A DNA stretch of 64,000 bases from Tubiluchus corallicola (GCA_030141605.1 JAQGDQ010000168.1:374001-438000), one strand, 5' to 3'. Counted from the stretch's first letter, positions 35,401-48,404 are shown. The notes: generated from the letters alone by a model not told the origin. Translations and numbers: made by a program.

Positions 35401-37178
35401 TTTACTGCAAGGATGTGTCCTTAAAAGTTAAATAAGCGCCCTTACCATACCTTTTTTAATTAATTATTTTCCTTTCGTTTATTTAGTTGCAAAAATTCGA
35501 GCCAAATGCTAGTATTTTCAATAAGGCGTTTTTACTGATAAGTAAGTGACAAATAATGTTGACAATTATGGTTTAAATTCAATAACGAAAAGCGAGTTCG
35601 TTGTGTTGGGAGTTGTACATTAATTGTTGGAAGCTAAAGGGCACTTTCTAATAATTATTGGAATCCCAAAAACTGAGCTGAGCACTGACACTATAGCACA
35701 TTACAAAAAAGTTAATAGTGATAAAAATAATGCGATTCAAGAGTATCAAGAAAAGCAAAACCTATAAATTTTACCATCTATATGGTGTGGCTATACGTAT
35801 ACTAATAGGTATAAAGAGTGATGAATACACGTTATATTTACTGAAGTATATTTTTACAACTTTATTACATAAATATCGTAATATTGTTATAAACAATACA
35901 TCAACTGATACAGTTTCTACATCAATTATGAAATAAGAGTTTATTTTCAATTTGTATAGACATACTTTCAATAATATAGAAATATCTAATAAAGAGATAC
36001 CTAGCATACTTCCATTAATAATTAAATACGGTAAACGTAGATTATACATGAACTAACTTACATACTAATATGCCAATTCTGCCGGTTGCCTTTGGTAAAA
36101 AATAAGTTAATATATAAATTAAAAAATAATTACTAATTATTCTCTCATAATATCAGTTATGAGATAAAATGTGGAATACAATACAATCACAATGTGGTAC
36201 AATAAATAAAATATAAAACGTATATCTCAGAGACTGAGAACCACAATTGTGCTGAACTGAGACGCATTAATATTAAACAACATTAACCATTGGGCGTAAC
36301 TTCTGACAAGAGATGTATTTAATTATACATACTCAATAGGCCTACTGTTCGTTTACTATTAAAGTAATGGCCTTTGACGGTAACTAAAAATGAGAAATCA
36401 CCCCTTTCGGGCTTACATTACTCCAGTGAATATGCAAATTTACCTAATCATTTCCGTGAAATGGGTAGACCCAATAAAAACAAAATAAAAAGTTTGTTCG
36501 GCAACACGAAGCTAGTTGGTGTTGTGCAGCACCGATAGATGGCAGCACTATACAGTTGGCATAGGCAGTGCATTTAGCAGACGAATAAAGTTTTATCTTT
36601 TTTAAATCTTAAACAAATAATAATCGAATCACACAATTATTATCACAGAATATTGGAAACAGCAAAGGATACCCGTCAAATAAGTTAAAATTTCCAACAT
36701 TTTTTTACATATATTTTTTAACCTTTTAACTGTCTATTACAGTTTTTCTCTTGTTTTCCCTTGCCCCCTTTTTCTCTTTCTCCCCTCTCGTTCTCTCGTT
36801 TTTTGGTTTCCTCTCTGTTCCGCACTGCCTCTTTGTAGCTATACGTACTTGCTGATCATCCCGTCGGCGCATCAAATTCCGTAATATTCCCTGTCTTCTT
36901 GTGATATTTAACCCACTCAACTAAATTTCTGATAGTCTTTTAACGACTTCCTGTTTAGCGCAAGAAAAACTCGCGCAGCTCCTTTAGAGCACCACGACGT
37001 CATGTGTGTCCATGCAGACGTCACTTCCTGTCTGCCCACGCCGGACATAATCTGTGTTGTAATCTCGGTTTCCATTGGACTATCCACGACCGAAACATCT
37101 GAACGTCTCTGTTCGTTTCTCAAAAGAATTGCCTAATTTGGTCCGCTGATACTAGTTAATAGCTAAAATAAACCGACG
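32460..37178. other. Intergenic region between CNRIP1 and the eclosion-hormone-like gene
   Basis: AT-rich with no recognised gene. It contains the inverted repeat at 33.29-33.88 kb (listed separately) and a very AT-rich stretch at 35.7-36.2 kb with overlapping frames on both strands. The 36.7-37.2 kb segment lies directly downstream of the peptide gene stop codon and is probably its 3' UTR, at least in part. Its Arg/Lys-rich minus-strand frames (36726-36920, 36917-37123) resemble nothing known to me. Confidence 0.5.
33290..33880. repeat. Long inverted repeat (about 80-bp core arms, about 310-bp spacer)
   Basis: The left arm core 33362-33443 and the right arm core 33753-33834 are reverse complements at about 91% identity. 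They include ACCAGAACAAGGTTTTTGAT and GTTCGCGTGCG. Weaker pairing continues outward to about 33290 and 33880 through CGTATTTCATTC-like sequence. In one frame each arm reads DQNKVFDK, faintly like the reverse-transcriptase DxxKAFDxVDH motif, so it may be two head-on LINE fragments. A MITE or hairpin-RNA source is equally possible. Confidence 0.8.
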
Positions 37179-37502
37179 TCACTTGTGAATCTGCCTCTTC
37201 CGTTGTGCCTTACGTAATCGTCTCAAGTCGTCTAATTCAGCTTTGTTCAAGTTGAAGAAGTGCATGTTAGCGCAGGAGGGGTCCACAATGCGCTTGCCTC
37301 GATGTCTGCTGCACCTGTCCACGCATTTGCCGCCATTGTATAGACCGGGTTCCCAGAGTGTGACGCACTGGGCGCAGTTTCTGACGCAGACGTAATAGTT
37401 TTCTTGCCAGTTTGAAGCGATAGCTCGGGCTTCAGCCTTGCGTAACAAGCAAAGGACGATGAATAAGCTTGCTAGTAAACGCAGTAATACTGGTCTTTCC
37501 AT
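37179..37502 (-). CDS. Eclosion-hormone-like secreted neuropeptide precursor
   Basis: A 107-residue precursor. The N-terminus (MERPVLLRLLASLFIVLCLL) is a signal peptide with likely cleavage near AEA-R at about 26. The mature part has six cysteines, at 39, 43, 46, 60, 64 and 77, with spacing C-x3-C-x2-C-x13-C-x3-C-x12-C and the identical pentapeptide NCAQC seen in insect eclosion hormones. In those the spacing is C-x3-C-x2-C-x12-C-x3-C-x10-C, and the conserved G-K after the fifth Cys is also present here (RGK). I therefore infer three disulphides and an EH-type fold. In insects EH acts through a membrane guanylyl cyclase to drive ecdysis behaviour; in non-moulting animals the role is unknown. 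The coding region is one exon whose acceptor (CTGTAG) sits 12 bp before the ATG. The C-terminus is unusually basic (RRLRKAQRKRQ), giving possible convertase sites. An unrelated cysteine-knot peptide is the main alternative. Confidence 0.72.
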   Translation of the reverse strand: MERPVLLRLLASLFIVLCLLRKAEARAIASNWQENYYVCVRNCAQCVTLWEPGLYNGGKCVDRCSRHRGKRIVDPSCANMHFFNLNKAELDDLRRLRKAQRKRQIHK

Positions 37503-37514
37503 GATCTGGAATAC

Positions 37515-38985
37515 CTACAGATGAGATAAAAATATGAAAAATTAAACAGAGAAAAATTACACTAGAAATGAGATTTTACGTTGCACATACTTAGTAGCCC
37601 TTAAGAACAATTTTATTGTTGTAAACATCGTCTTGAAATGAAAGTATGGATGAAATTAATCAACTAGCCTACTGTTACAATACAAAAATCTACCGAAAGC
37701 TTGTTTGCCAAATCCACTAAAGAATCATTTTGAAAGAGTGTGGATTTTAAATAGTTGACAGTGAGATACACATTTACTTAAAATTTTTAAATAACCTATC
37801 TCTTCAATGATGACCTTGACTTCAGTACTCCGAGGTTAACGAAAGCGTGTTTACAAAACACACGCATAAAACGATTGTAACCTTAGCTGCAAAGCCGATT
37901 AAAGTACAAGAAATGTGTCTGAATTATATTATTATGTTGAAATGACGGTTTTGTTATAATTGTTTTCAAAAATTTACTGCATTTTTACCGTCTCGATATT
38001 GCCTGCTCCTAATCTTTCTGTCGTAACGATTTGGTTGGTTAAATGAACTTTCCGCATAAATGAACGACATTACTTTTAATACATTATAAAAATGACAACG
38101 GTACACGCATATTGATGATTTTAATGACGATTTTAAATTTTGAACATTACTTTTTCACACAAAACTTAGTACTCAGTCAATTTGCAAGTCACGATGACGC
38201 AGCACTTGGTAATTATTAGAATAATAATTTATTCACAAGCGGGTATTATTCCTTTAAACGGCAACCACTAGTAGTAAACCGAAAAAATAAGAAAGAAAAT
38301 TCATGTGCACAACAAGTCGATTTACAGGCGCATGAAATGACATCGGGAAATGTCCACTTCCGCGACTGTACCTGTATTATCACGGAATAAGGAAATCAAG
38401 AATTCTTCTAGTGATTTAACAGTCTACTGCTGCCTATGCAAAACCAGTGAATGTCGAAACTTTACATACATGAGACGTAACGTAAAATAACGCCTGCTGT
38501 CTTGCCCCAGTTACGCTGGATAAACAACGAATTTCTATAGAAGTCATTTCATAAACTTGTGACGCAAGATTGGTTAAACTCAACTGAATCAAGTAGAGTT
38601 GTGTTTGCATAATAGCTCCATTTTGGACCATAACTGAATAGGCAAAAAGCCGACTGTTTGACCAAGGCGTTAACGAAAGCGACATGACCGCAAAGGATTC
38701 TCTCCTTGACTTTCTAAAAACGTGTAAAAATCACAGCAATGATGTGGCGGAATTGTGCGAATAGAATTCTTTATTGCTCGGGTAAGGCTCCAAATAATAG
38801 AAATATATAGCAGCAACGTGGATATCGTTAAAATTAATATTTAAATTTTATCAACGACATTTTTATCTGCAGTGTCATGGATGTTTCTCGCAGTTCACTC
38901 GTCAACAATTGCTAGATACGCCTTACTACTGAGACGTAAAAAAACATTTTCTTCAATAGATTTGACAAAGTTACCATGAACTTAC
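37515..38985 (-). other. 5' UTR intron of the eclosion-hormone-like gene (inferred)
   Basis: Donor AATAAG|GTAAGT at 38985 and acceptor CTGTAG|GTATTCCAG at 37514, on the minus strand. If used, this removes 1.47 kb and joins a noncoding exon to the coding exon just ahead of the ATG. No coding frame inside is convincing. Confidence 0.5.
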
Positions 38986-39133
38986 CTTATTGTATAATGC
39001 GAAGAATGGCTGTAACTAAGGTGGACGTGTCCTTCCCTCGATAATCTATCAACCTTGTACTATTTAATACCTTGTAAAATCACAGGACGGTAAAATCAGT
39101 AACTCGTGTGATTTAACGCGAAGTTTCAGAAAC
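38986..39133 (-). other. Noncoding exon 1 of the eclosion-hormone-like gene (inferred)
   Basis: It extends from an expected start site about 30 bp downstream of a TATA box to the consensus donor at 38985. The location is inferred from these two signals only. Confidence 0.45.
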
Positions 39134-39155
39134 TCTAACTTTAGCAGCAGATTTT

Positions 39156-39285
39156 GCGGGTTTTATAGCCCCATACACGTGCTTTACTTCAACGCCTAAG
39201 CGCTGCGTACTCAAAGCAGTGACGTTTCCATCGAGACATGACGTCATACGGGGAATCAACCAATAGACAAACGCGGATTGGTTAA
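39156..39285 (-). promoter_or_regulatory. TATA promoter with CRE, E-box and CCAAT boxes
   Basis: On the minus strand, TATAAAA (complement of 39161-39167) is preceded upstream by the palindromic E-box CACGTG (39176-39181), a full CRE TGACGTCA (39239-39246) and two CCAAT boxes in opposite orientations (39260-39264, 39277-39281). Their order and spacing are those of a strong cAMP-responsive animal promoter, as in many neuropeptide genes. It points at the eclosion-hormone-like gene 1.6 kb downstream. Confidence 0.6.
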
Positions 39286-39403
39286 TATACAGGGAATTAA
39301 TGGTATATTTATTTAAACCATGCCGTTGATACGGTTTTGATATGAAACGTATGATTGTGGGGTGAGGCGTAATATTTAGTTCTGATAGCAGTGACTTTAT
39401 CAA

Positions 39404-42400
39404 TTATGGAAGCTCTGCGCGCTGCTATTGTTTAAACAGCGGGCGTATGTATGTTTGCTTTACTTCCATCCTTCGCACTGACATATGGCTTCATGGTTTA
39501 GTGTTGCGCAACCAACTCACGCAATATTGCGCTTCTATAATTAGCCTATAGTGTCAGCATCAGTATTTCTGATGCATTAAAACTTGCTGAATCATGCTAA
39601 ATCTATGCTAAATTAAAAACTTGGTTCCTGCTTAAATTCTCAAGTAGTTAAAAAACACTGACGTTTAAAACGAAAACGCTTTGCAATAAAGCGAAGACTT
39701 GGACAAATTCTCTAAAATCTACGAGCCTCTTATGTCACCTACGCATGTTATATTCGAAGAAATAGCCTGTAATTAATATTGCAGACGTTAGTACGCCATA
39801 CAGATACATTTTATACTGCAATATACTTTTCCAAAACTCCTGTATACTTGGCATTCACAGCTTCTTGTGACCTGGTTAACAACTTTTCAAACTTTTCCTT
39901 GTACGCTTGCCGCTACTTGGGCATACCATCACGAAAGCATTCCTAATACATACGATAATTCGTCAGCAACATTATTTACCCAGCAACTTTGTCCGTGTCA
40001 TTGTGTCTATTGTACCTATTGTGCGTATTGTATCAAACCAGTAATAGGTACAAATTCGTGGAAGTACTTCTCGGAAGTTACCTTCTTTCTTTTTCTTGTA
40101 CAACAGGTGATACACCAGCTGATGATTTAAATTCATAGTAGACTCCTAATAAGTATTGTGGACTTCATGCATTCTTCGCATTCCAAGTTTATGAGCCACC
40201 ATTCCTAATAATTTTTCGGTTGAGCAGCTAAGAAAAGCATTCAGCACCTATATGGAATTCTGTTAGTGAAGTTCTCCTCATTCTTAACTCACAAAAGAGT
40301 TAATTATCCAGCCATCACACCTTGAGGTACAGACTTAGGTACTTATCTCACTTATGCAGGTGTTAATATTCTTTTGGTGACACTCCTTTCTTTTTATTGC
40401 TTCTGTTATCATATTCAGCTTACCCAAATCTTGGGTGTGTTTAACAACATTAAGCAATGGATCATTATTGCAAATATTTATTTTCTCGCTTCGTCTCGAA
40501 CATCAGACAATGTGCTCACGCTTTAATTACAATGCCATTTGAAGTTCTTCGCGTTGTGAATTCTCGTCTGCGTAAAGTCAAATTATAATCTTTGCATGCC
40601 GAACAATTTTCAGCAAGGACAACCATCGTGTTTGAGCGTTTGTGAAATGGAAGATTAAATTTAAATATGACTTCCAAAAGTTTGTGTCATCATAAAGGTA
40701 GCCTACATAGCCTGGTTATGTTTCCAAAATCAGCACATTTTTCCAATATCCCAGCCTCCAAACAGTGCACAGGGCCTGTAGTAAGAGATCGTTCATGCAG
40801 ACAGGAACTGAGTTGCGTGATCTTAAACGCATTCCGAAAGAAAGTCTCCATTAGCTTATTAGAATTAACGACAATCGAGTTTTCTCAAAAATAAAAAAAA
40901 TAAAATGTGTGTAGAAGCTTTATACGGATGATCACTACTAACATGATCGAAGACCGTTGGTGCATTCTGAGCTGTATACACCATCTTGCTAAAAGATGCA
41001 ATCTCCATTTACCACTGTTAATTGCAATAAAAATTGTAATTAAATTACTTACAACACACTGCTTGCAATAGTGTAAAAGTGATTGCATGACGATACACAC
41101 ATTTATACCACAAACAACAAGACGCTTATACTTTATCTGTTCAAGTTGCTAAAAATACTAATGATGACTTAAGAAAATAAAAATCAGATCAAATTTGGTA
41201 AAAGGTTTCTACGTTTCTAAACTACGAGACCCAATAGTTGCTTGTCAAATGCAAGCTAAGTGAATAAGCTGTATTAGTAAAATTGAAAGTGCCTAAAGTT
41301 ATGAGTTCTAATCAAATCTAAATTTGGTTTTGATCGTTTAATTTTTTTCGAATTGTTTTTGTTCTAACACAATTCTGATTCTGTAAGGCTGATTTTCGCA
41401 AAGGAACACAAAACTTTTGATCCATTTTTAACATTCCTTCAGTTAAAATTCTAGTGTTCTTTAAAAGAGTATTATACTACAATAAGACTCGGCTAGGATA
41501 TTAGTTAGAAGGTAATATGTCTGGTATGAGGACAGTTACATTAACACTACCCTCTAAATAAGCAAATTTGGCTGCTAAATAGCCTTTGCGGGCTTTGAGA
41601 TAGCCGACTGTGTAAAATACCGCCACTCCCTAACGTAAACTGCTACTTCAATGTGCGTATACTTACAATTAAGGTTCAAACAAATCTGGAACGTGGATAT
41701 CCGGCCGATCCGGATTCTGAGCAGTTCCGGTAAAAATCGGGCGCATTCGGCTATTTGTGTAACAAGTGGAAATTTCCGCCACATCAGAGAGCGGTCCTGA
41801 GAAAAGTTACAGCAACGCCCGCTTCAATATCAGCTTTATTATTAATACTAAAAAATTAAAAAGCAATGCAAGTTATAACCTTGCCATGTCATGTAACATG
41901 TATATATCCTTTTTCTAAAATAACGTAGCTGCAGGTAAATAAATCCTATAAAGCTGTTTTATGTGTTTCGCTAAAACGGATTTTTGTCTCAGCTGCGAGC
42001 AGTTTAAGATTGAAAGTGAACAAACTGCAGGTAACAAAACTCTTGATGCTTATTAGACTACTTCCTGCCTACAAGCTTTTCACTGTGTGCGTCGAGATGA
42101 TTTATCATTATTTTCCCCGCGGGTGATGCAGCAAGTTTTATTAGTCGTCTGACACAGAGTAGCATAGTAATTCATAAGTTTTCTTCCCTAGCAACAGAAC
42201 GGGTGCTGTCTTTGTGTCTATTTGGAGACAGATATAACGTGACAACCTAATAACACAAATTAATTCTTGATAATAGAGGCATTGAATTAAGAAAGCCCAC
42301 ATTAAAAAAAGCACGGAAAAATATAGAGAAAAGACACCACGTTTCAAGCAACCAGTATGGTTTCTCTTCATGTGAGAGAAAAAGGACAAAAAATTCTATG

Positions 42401-43072
42401 GAATTACTAATATTAACTTTTGGGGAGTTCTGTTCGTATTATTAATATAAAAAGTTGTAACACTAAAGAGGATACAATCCCGGTAAAAAGCAGAACACTG
42501 AAAACAAAAAACACAAGCGACAAACACAGAAGTGTGAAACATTGGCTACAGTTACAAAACAGAATGAGACAGATTCGAAACAAATTAATTAGTAATTCAA
42601 TAAGATTTTTTATTCATTTTCTTCGATCTGAAAAACTGTATATACTTTGGTCATTTTGTGACTACAGCGCTGCAAGTCAAGCAACCGTTACGGCGACGAT
42701 AACAGTAACAGTAATATCGATGATCAGACGTACAATAGTGAAAATCATAATCTGCTAATTTGAATACGAGTAGTAAGCTGACTAAAATGGGTGTGTTTAG
42801 AATGTCGTGTGGTTGTGATTGATTGACGGCTTTTAGAGAAAAACACGAGCAACTGTTTATGAGCAACATCACTATGACTTCGCTCCATCATAATTACTCG
42901 CTTGAAGAATCTGTGTCGTGCATATTACTCGACTCTTCCTCCTACACTTTAGTCAACATTATAACATGTGTTGGGAGAAAACTGGCTTCATGACACGCTC
43001 GACGTGACTGCAGCAATGAATCACTAAAATTCCAAGAAATCACCTCAGTATTTCCCCCAAGACGTTTATTCT
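39404..43072. other. Intergenic, nothing recognised
   Basis: AT-rich sequence with scattered short frames on both strands (for example 40667-40894 plus, 41575-41784 minus and 42420-42758 plus). None has a motif, composition or splice context that suggests a gene. Confidence 0.5.
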
Positions 43073-43575
43073 TTAAAGCACAAGAAAACCCTATATAAGC
43101 ATAAAGCTTAAAAAATTCAGCTTGAAATTTTATATCACTTACGTACTGCCTTTCGCTTTTTAGGACTTCAATCGGCAGTAACGCTGTATAAAACAAGTAA
43201 ATTTGAATTCTCGCGATGATCGCTAGACGCGGCCATTTTGACGACAGGTTTGAAACAAGTTTAGATAACATTGTGTAAACTTTGAAAAAATAATCAGAGC
43301 ATTCGTAGCACACATGCTACTAACTAAGTAAAATTTTAAATTACTGTATCTTGTCAATAAGATTAAAAATACGTTTTCGGTTAGTGAGTGGGGCACCCTG
43401 AAGTTTGCGTCAGCGACATTTTACCAATTGGTGAAAACATTTTAAATACTTAAAAATTTTCTTTCCTAGTTACCAGAAGGTAAGCGAAAAGTAATATAGA
43501 TTTGCAAGGAAAGTTTTTTGGGACATAATTTAACATTGCCTTTTCTTCCCCTGATTTACGTTTGCGTAGTGACGT
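43073..43575 (+). mobile_element. Dispersed repeat family A, copy 3 (5' half)
   Basis: Matches the minus strand of about 17002-16490 over its whole length: AAAGCACAAGAAA, CACTTACGTACTGCC, CTGTATAAAAC, TTTGAAAAAATAA, GTAGCACACA, the 20-mer CTGTATCTTGTCAATAAGAT region, and GTTTTTTGGGACATAATTTA. The similarity fades after TGACGTCATGTAAT. The minus-strand frame 42942-43313 lies in this repeat and should not be called a gene. Confidence 0.82.
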
Positions 43576-44734
43576 CATGTAATGGCGACTTCGGAAGTAT
43601 TGCGGGAGATTTAAAATGAAGACAAACAAAAATTCCTTTCAATGTGAGTAAGATATATGCATAAAATTGCTATAAAGTAATATAATTTTTAAGGTGATTT
43701 TTCTGATACCAACTCCATGTACGCCTTTTCTTGTCCTTTAAATAGGTTTGTTAGAAAATAGCTAAATCAAGCAAAATATTTCTTTTCATTATTTGGAACT
43801 CTGACTTACTGTAATCAAGGCTGTATCTCTAACAATAACAGTTTAAAGCAAAATCACAAGACTGTACTGCCGTATTTCTTGTAAAGCTATCGCAAAAAAC
43901 GTAGCAATAAAGACTGAGTATTTTTTCCTACAAAAGCAACAGAATCAAAACACCACCAATGATGACTGTCACCTCTTACACTTAGTAAAATAATTTTTGA
44001 TGGAATTTTGTGACCTTCCTTTTACTTTTCTGCGAGAATTTTTTATTTTCATTAGACAAAATGTAGAATTTTGTTGAGTTGAGTAAATTTTGTAATTTAT
44101 ATAACCATTCTGCACAAAGTGAACATTGCGCGGATTGTTTAATTCTTTGGCGTTGGGAAAATCGTATTGTATCAGGCAGCAACATTAAGTCTGCTTAACT
44201 TCTCTTAATTTCGTTGCAGTGATACCAAAGAGCATAATCACTGGACAAACAACAGCAACCTTATAAGCTAAGTTTCTATTTCTTACACTTGTGTGTTGCA
44301 AAAAGAACCTACAAATGTTACGAACCGTTCTTTTACTTATCGTTCCTAGTAATTTTACACCAAGCAACAGCTGCCGGTATTCTTTTCTTTTTGCTGCAGG
44401 AATTCATCAGTTGTGCGTGCTTTATTTTTTTAGTTCATGTTTATTCAAAAATCAGTACTCGACTATGTGGTATGTGCGTGGTACCTGTCAAACGTGCCCA
44501 TATGCAGCGTCGGTCAAGTTGCCAGGATTAGGAACAGCTCCTTAGGAGCTCAACAGGAGTAAGTTTCCAAGACTATCTTGAGACCAGGCCATCGCTGTTG
44601 GTCCACTAAACTCCTTTCAGAGCGCCTCATTCTTGTAATCAAGTTTGAAAACTATTCCATTACTGAATCAAGTAACATTCTGGATAACAAATTGTTCAGA
44701 TCGGACTAAAATAAAAAAATTAAACATAAATAAA
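43576..44734. other. Intergenic, nothing recognised
   Basis: Short overlapping frames on both strands at 44185-44545. No family recognised. Confidence 0.5.
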
Positions 44735-45165
44735 GCAGTCTTCTTTACTCTTATTGCAAAATTACCGTGCAGCAATGTTTCCAATCTTCTTTATGCTTAT
44801 TGCAAAATTACCGTGCAGAAATGTTTCCAATCTTCGTTACTGTTATTGGAAAATTACCGTGTAGTGACTATTTCCAGTCTTAGAGACATAGACATAGACA
44901 TTTGTATTTACTTCTTCTTTTACTTTTATTGTAAAATTACAGTGTAACAATGTTTCCAATCTTCTTTTAATTTTATTATGAAGTTGCTGCTGACAATGCT
45001 TCCAAGGTGTTTTGCTTTGAAGTTTTACATTTATTGCAGAATTACAATGCAGAAACGTTCCCACTTTTGCTTTTATTGCAAATTTGTTATGCACCGATGC
45101 TTTACAACTTCTTTTATCACAATTGTAAATCAGTAAGTACGATGTAACAATGTTTCATTACAAAG
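44735..45165. repeat. Degenerate minisatellite, unit about 50 bp
   Basis: About eight units with the core CTTTTATTGCAAAATTACCG followed by TGCAGCAATGTTTCCAATCTT. The first three units are well conserved and later ones drift, with a small insertion of GACATA repeats near 44885-44900. Confidence 0.85.
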
Positions 45166-45765
45166 GTAATGGCAGTTCTTCTCTCGTAAATTAGTTAGAA
45201 AATTGATACAATGCACTTAGCCAAATTAGCAGATCTTATTACAAACTTATACTAGCTTGAAACAAAAGAGGACAGAGCAAAAGATCTGCATACTCGATTA
45301 TTCTTTATTAAATCTAATATTTTTACATTATTTTTGTGACAATTACTCGTGAGACTCTATGGTTTTCTTACCTACTTATCTTGTCTTTAAAGACCTGTAA
45401 AATTACGTGGATCTTGCACTTTGGGAGCCACTTGCATAGATAATCGTTTACTAAGGTTAAATACACATGTCGTGTTTCTGTTTACTCTTACTGCAAGCCA
45501 ACCTAATACTACTACTGCAAAATCACGAATTTAGGTCTACAAAGCTTTGCTCTGAATTTTAAAATAATAGCCCTCTACAGTTTCCCTTTGCATTAATAAT
45601 AGGTTATTTTTAAACAACTCATAATATGTTTTTCAATAATATAATTGGAAACGATACCCAAGATCGCTGTCGTTATCATTGGTTTGTTATTGTTGTGTTA
45701 ATATATTCTTGTTGTTGATGTCATCATCACCGTTGTTTTTGTTGCTGTTATAATGATTATAATGA

Positions 45766-45768
45766 CGG

Positions 45769-45846
<78 letters not shown>
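45766..45846. repeat. (GAT)n microsatellite
   Basis: About 26 GAT triplets flanked by degenerate GGTGAT and GACGAC steps. The poly-His frame on the minus strand is an artefact. Confidence 0.97.
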
Positions 45847-45899
45847 GATGATGGTGATGGTGGTGCTGGCGACGACGACGACGTCAATGACGGCGATAA

Positions 45900-47976
45900 T
45901 GATGCCTACGCCGCCGTAGGCCTCGTAAATGTGTTAGAAAGACCCAGTGTTTTAGTCACTGTTTTTATATTTAGGTAGCCTTAGCCGTACAATCGGGCTA
46001 AGCATGGATTTTTATCTAGTAAGTAAGTAGTTGGTAACATCTTTATTTGTTATAATAATATCGAAATCACAACAAAATATTAAGATACTCAGCCAGTGAA
46101 AGTTAGAGCATACATTGTTGGATGCAAATGCGTTAGTGCAAAAACTAAACTACAGGTGCAAAAATTAAATATAACTTTAAACTTGAACTTTACATATTTT
46201 ACATATTTACAAACTGATCATCAACAGAATTAAGTCGTTTAATATGGCCTAGGCTTAATGAATTCTGCATTAGTGTATAAGTCGCCATGTTGGTAAGTTG
46301 GATGTTCGAATCTTGACATTATTAAAGTTTTTAATTTGGTTTGTGATTTAATACGTTAGATTTTGAATGGCAATGAATTCCAGAGCTGGACATCGTTTTT
46401 AGCTGGCAAATTTCTAAAGGGTGGATACGCATGCATCTTAACGTAAATTACACTTCCAATTAAACACACTAACATATGTATCACACGTTATTAGTTTTAC
46501 TGTCATAGTCTCGTCAGCACATCACACTGGCCGATAATAAGCATTACATCAAAAAAATGTTAACTGATACAAACTGAATTATGCATGGACAGAGATTAAC
46601 CTATTAGCAACACTGTTCGTCTCGCCATATGCATCATAGTAATATAGTGGTGACTACAGACCTCTGCCGATCTAATTTTAGAGGATTGCCCTTGCTAATG
46701 GAGATTGCCATCAGTTATGCCCTGCCCCTTGAATGCTGGATTAGATACTTACAGAATGCCAAATTGTTGGCTATAAGGTAGCTATAAGTATATATGCAGT
46801 GTAAATTCTTATTTTTGTTGGACAAGAGCCAAGAAAGTTCATCAGTCTGCACAAAGTATTTGCATAAAAAGCATTCGTCCTTATTTAATATTTGCTTAGT
46901 ATAAAGTATACAAACTCATTCTCACCAAAGCTATCTTAATTCCTAAGTGTATACTAATCTGTTCTTTTATCTATGAACAAAGCACTTCAGGTGAGATTGT
47001 TGTGTAATGGTGCTTCTATGACAAAGGAAGGCCGCAGCATATTTTGCAGTTTATTAGTAATGATTAATACAAAATCGTTACTTAAATAAGCCAATTTAAC
47101 AATCATTGAGTACCATTTTTTATTAGTATTTAATTCTTTTGAAATTTTCTCCTCGAATAGGTATAAATATTTTTTATATAACTAATGTCTGAGTGCAACA
47201 CAGTAAGCATAGTTTCATAGCTGAATACGCGTCGTGTTAAAAGACGCCTAACGGAGGAAACATTTGGCAAAAATTAACATCTAAACGGACATTTTAATTT
47301 AAAGAAGTTACTTTTATTGTGTAAAGAAACAATAATTGTAAACGTGGATAGCGGAAACACTTTAGAAGATTATTGACATGAAGAAAATAGACCAAGCCTG
47401 AGCGTAGAAAAGCAAATTAACATTCGTATTACAGGAAAGTTTCGCCATCTGTTGGCGATTTCTTTTACTACACACACAAGTTTTGCCATCAGTTGGCCTG
47501 AACTTTGAATTACTGACGATCTGGTGTTAATGGTAGGTTAAATGTTAAACGGTCCTAATGGTAGAACACTGCTGTCTTCTGTTTTAGCTTTGGTGTGGAT
47601 TACATACGTTTTTTATAGCTTCTTGGGTTATAGATCTTAAAATTGTGTGTCTTTCTTTGTAGTGTTATTTTGACTGAAATGAAACGTAAAAAATAACATC
47701 GAGTATCATTTTAACTTTCAGCATGCTCAGAAAGTATGCTGCTTAGAAAAAAGGAGTATTAAAACTAGAATCTAGTAATAAAACTTACGAAACTTTAAAA
47801 TTCGTACAAATAAAATGTTACAAAAGATTACTCTATTTGTTACCCTGGTACTGTTATAAGGCGGCCAAACTAAACGTTGATGGCGCTACAGTTAATTGTA
47901 ACGATAATCTAATGGTGTCAATCAGTCATTGAACTCTAGTGCACTTACATGGGAGTGTAAGCGTTCTCATATCTCT

Positions 47977-48007
<31 letters not shown>

Positions 48008-48260
48008 GCTCTCTCTCTCCTCTCTCTCTCGCTCTCTCCAATTTTAATTACAATTTATGACAATATTTTGCCCTTTAAATACACTGTCGACTACTTCTAT
48101 ATGGAGTCATTTTCGATAATTCAAATGTACAATGATTATTCTTTGTGTGTAATGTGTTTTTACCGTACAGTCTGTATGTCTATGTAAATTAACTGCAGCG
48201 AAAACTGTAGTGTATAATTTTTGTAAATGTAACTATACAGTCCTAGATGCCCATTGTTCT
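45900..48260. other. Intergenic region upstream of KYAT, with a retroposon-like 3' end
   Basis: AGTAAGTAAGTAG at about 46019-46031 follows, on the minus strand, a TAACAAATAAAGATG 3' end. This is the same layout of AATAAA plus short tandem tail as at other retroposon ends in the window. Nothing else is recognised except the CT array near 48 kb. Confidence 0.4.
47977..48038. repeat. Interrupted (CT)n microsatellite
   Basis: A run of C followed by CT dinucleotides with CG and CC interruptions, about 550 bp upstream of the KYAT coding start. Confidence 0.93.
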
Positions 48261-48404
48261 GAAAGCGCCAACTACTCATCTTGAATATAAAATACGTTAC
48301 TTGTATTCCTTTTGGTTATCAGTCGTGACGGCCAACAATTAAAGTTATTTGACCTACAAAACAGCTGCTTTCTGGACTGCTGTTTGGAAAGTCAACTTGT
48401 TGTG

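Noticed and set aside
42942-43313. 123-codon minus-strand frame considered as a gene
   Set aside because: It lies almost entirely within dispersed repeat family A, which recurs at 16-17 kb with the frame broken.
45687-45887. Poly-His frame
   Set aside because: Translation of the GAT microsatellite.
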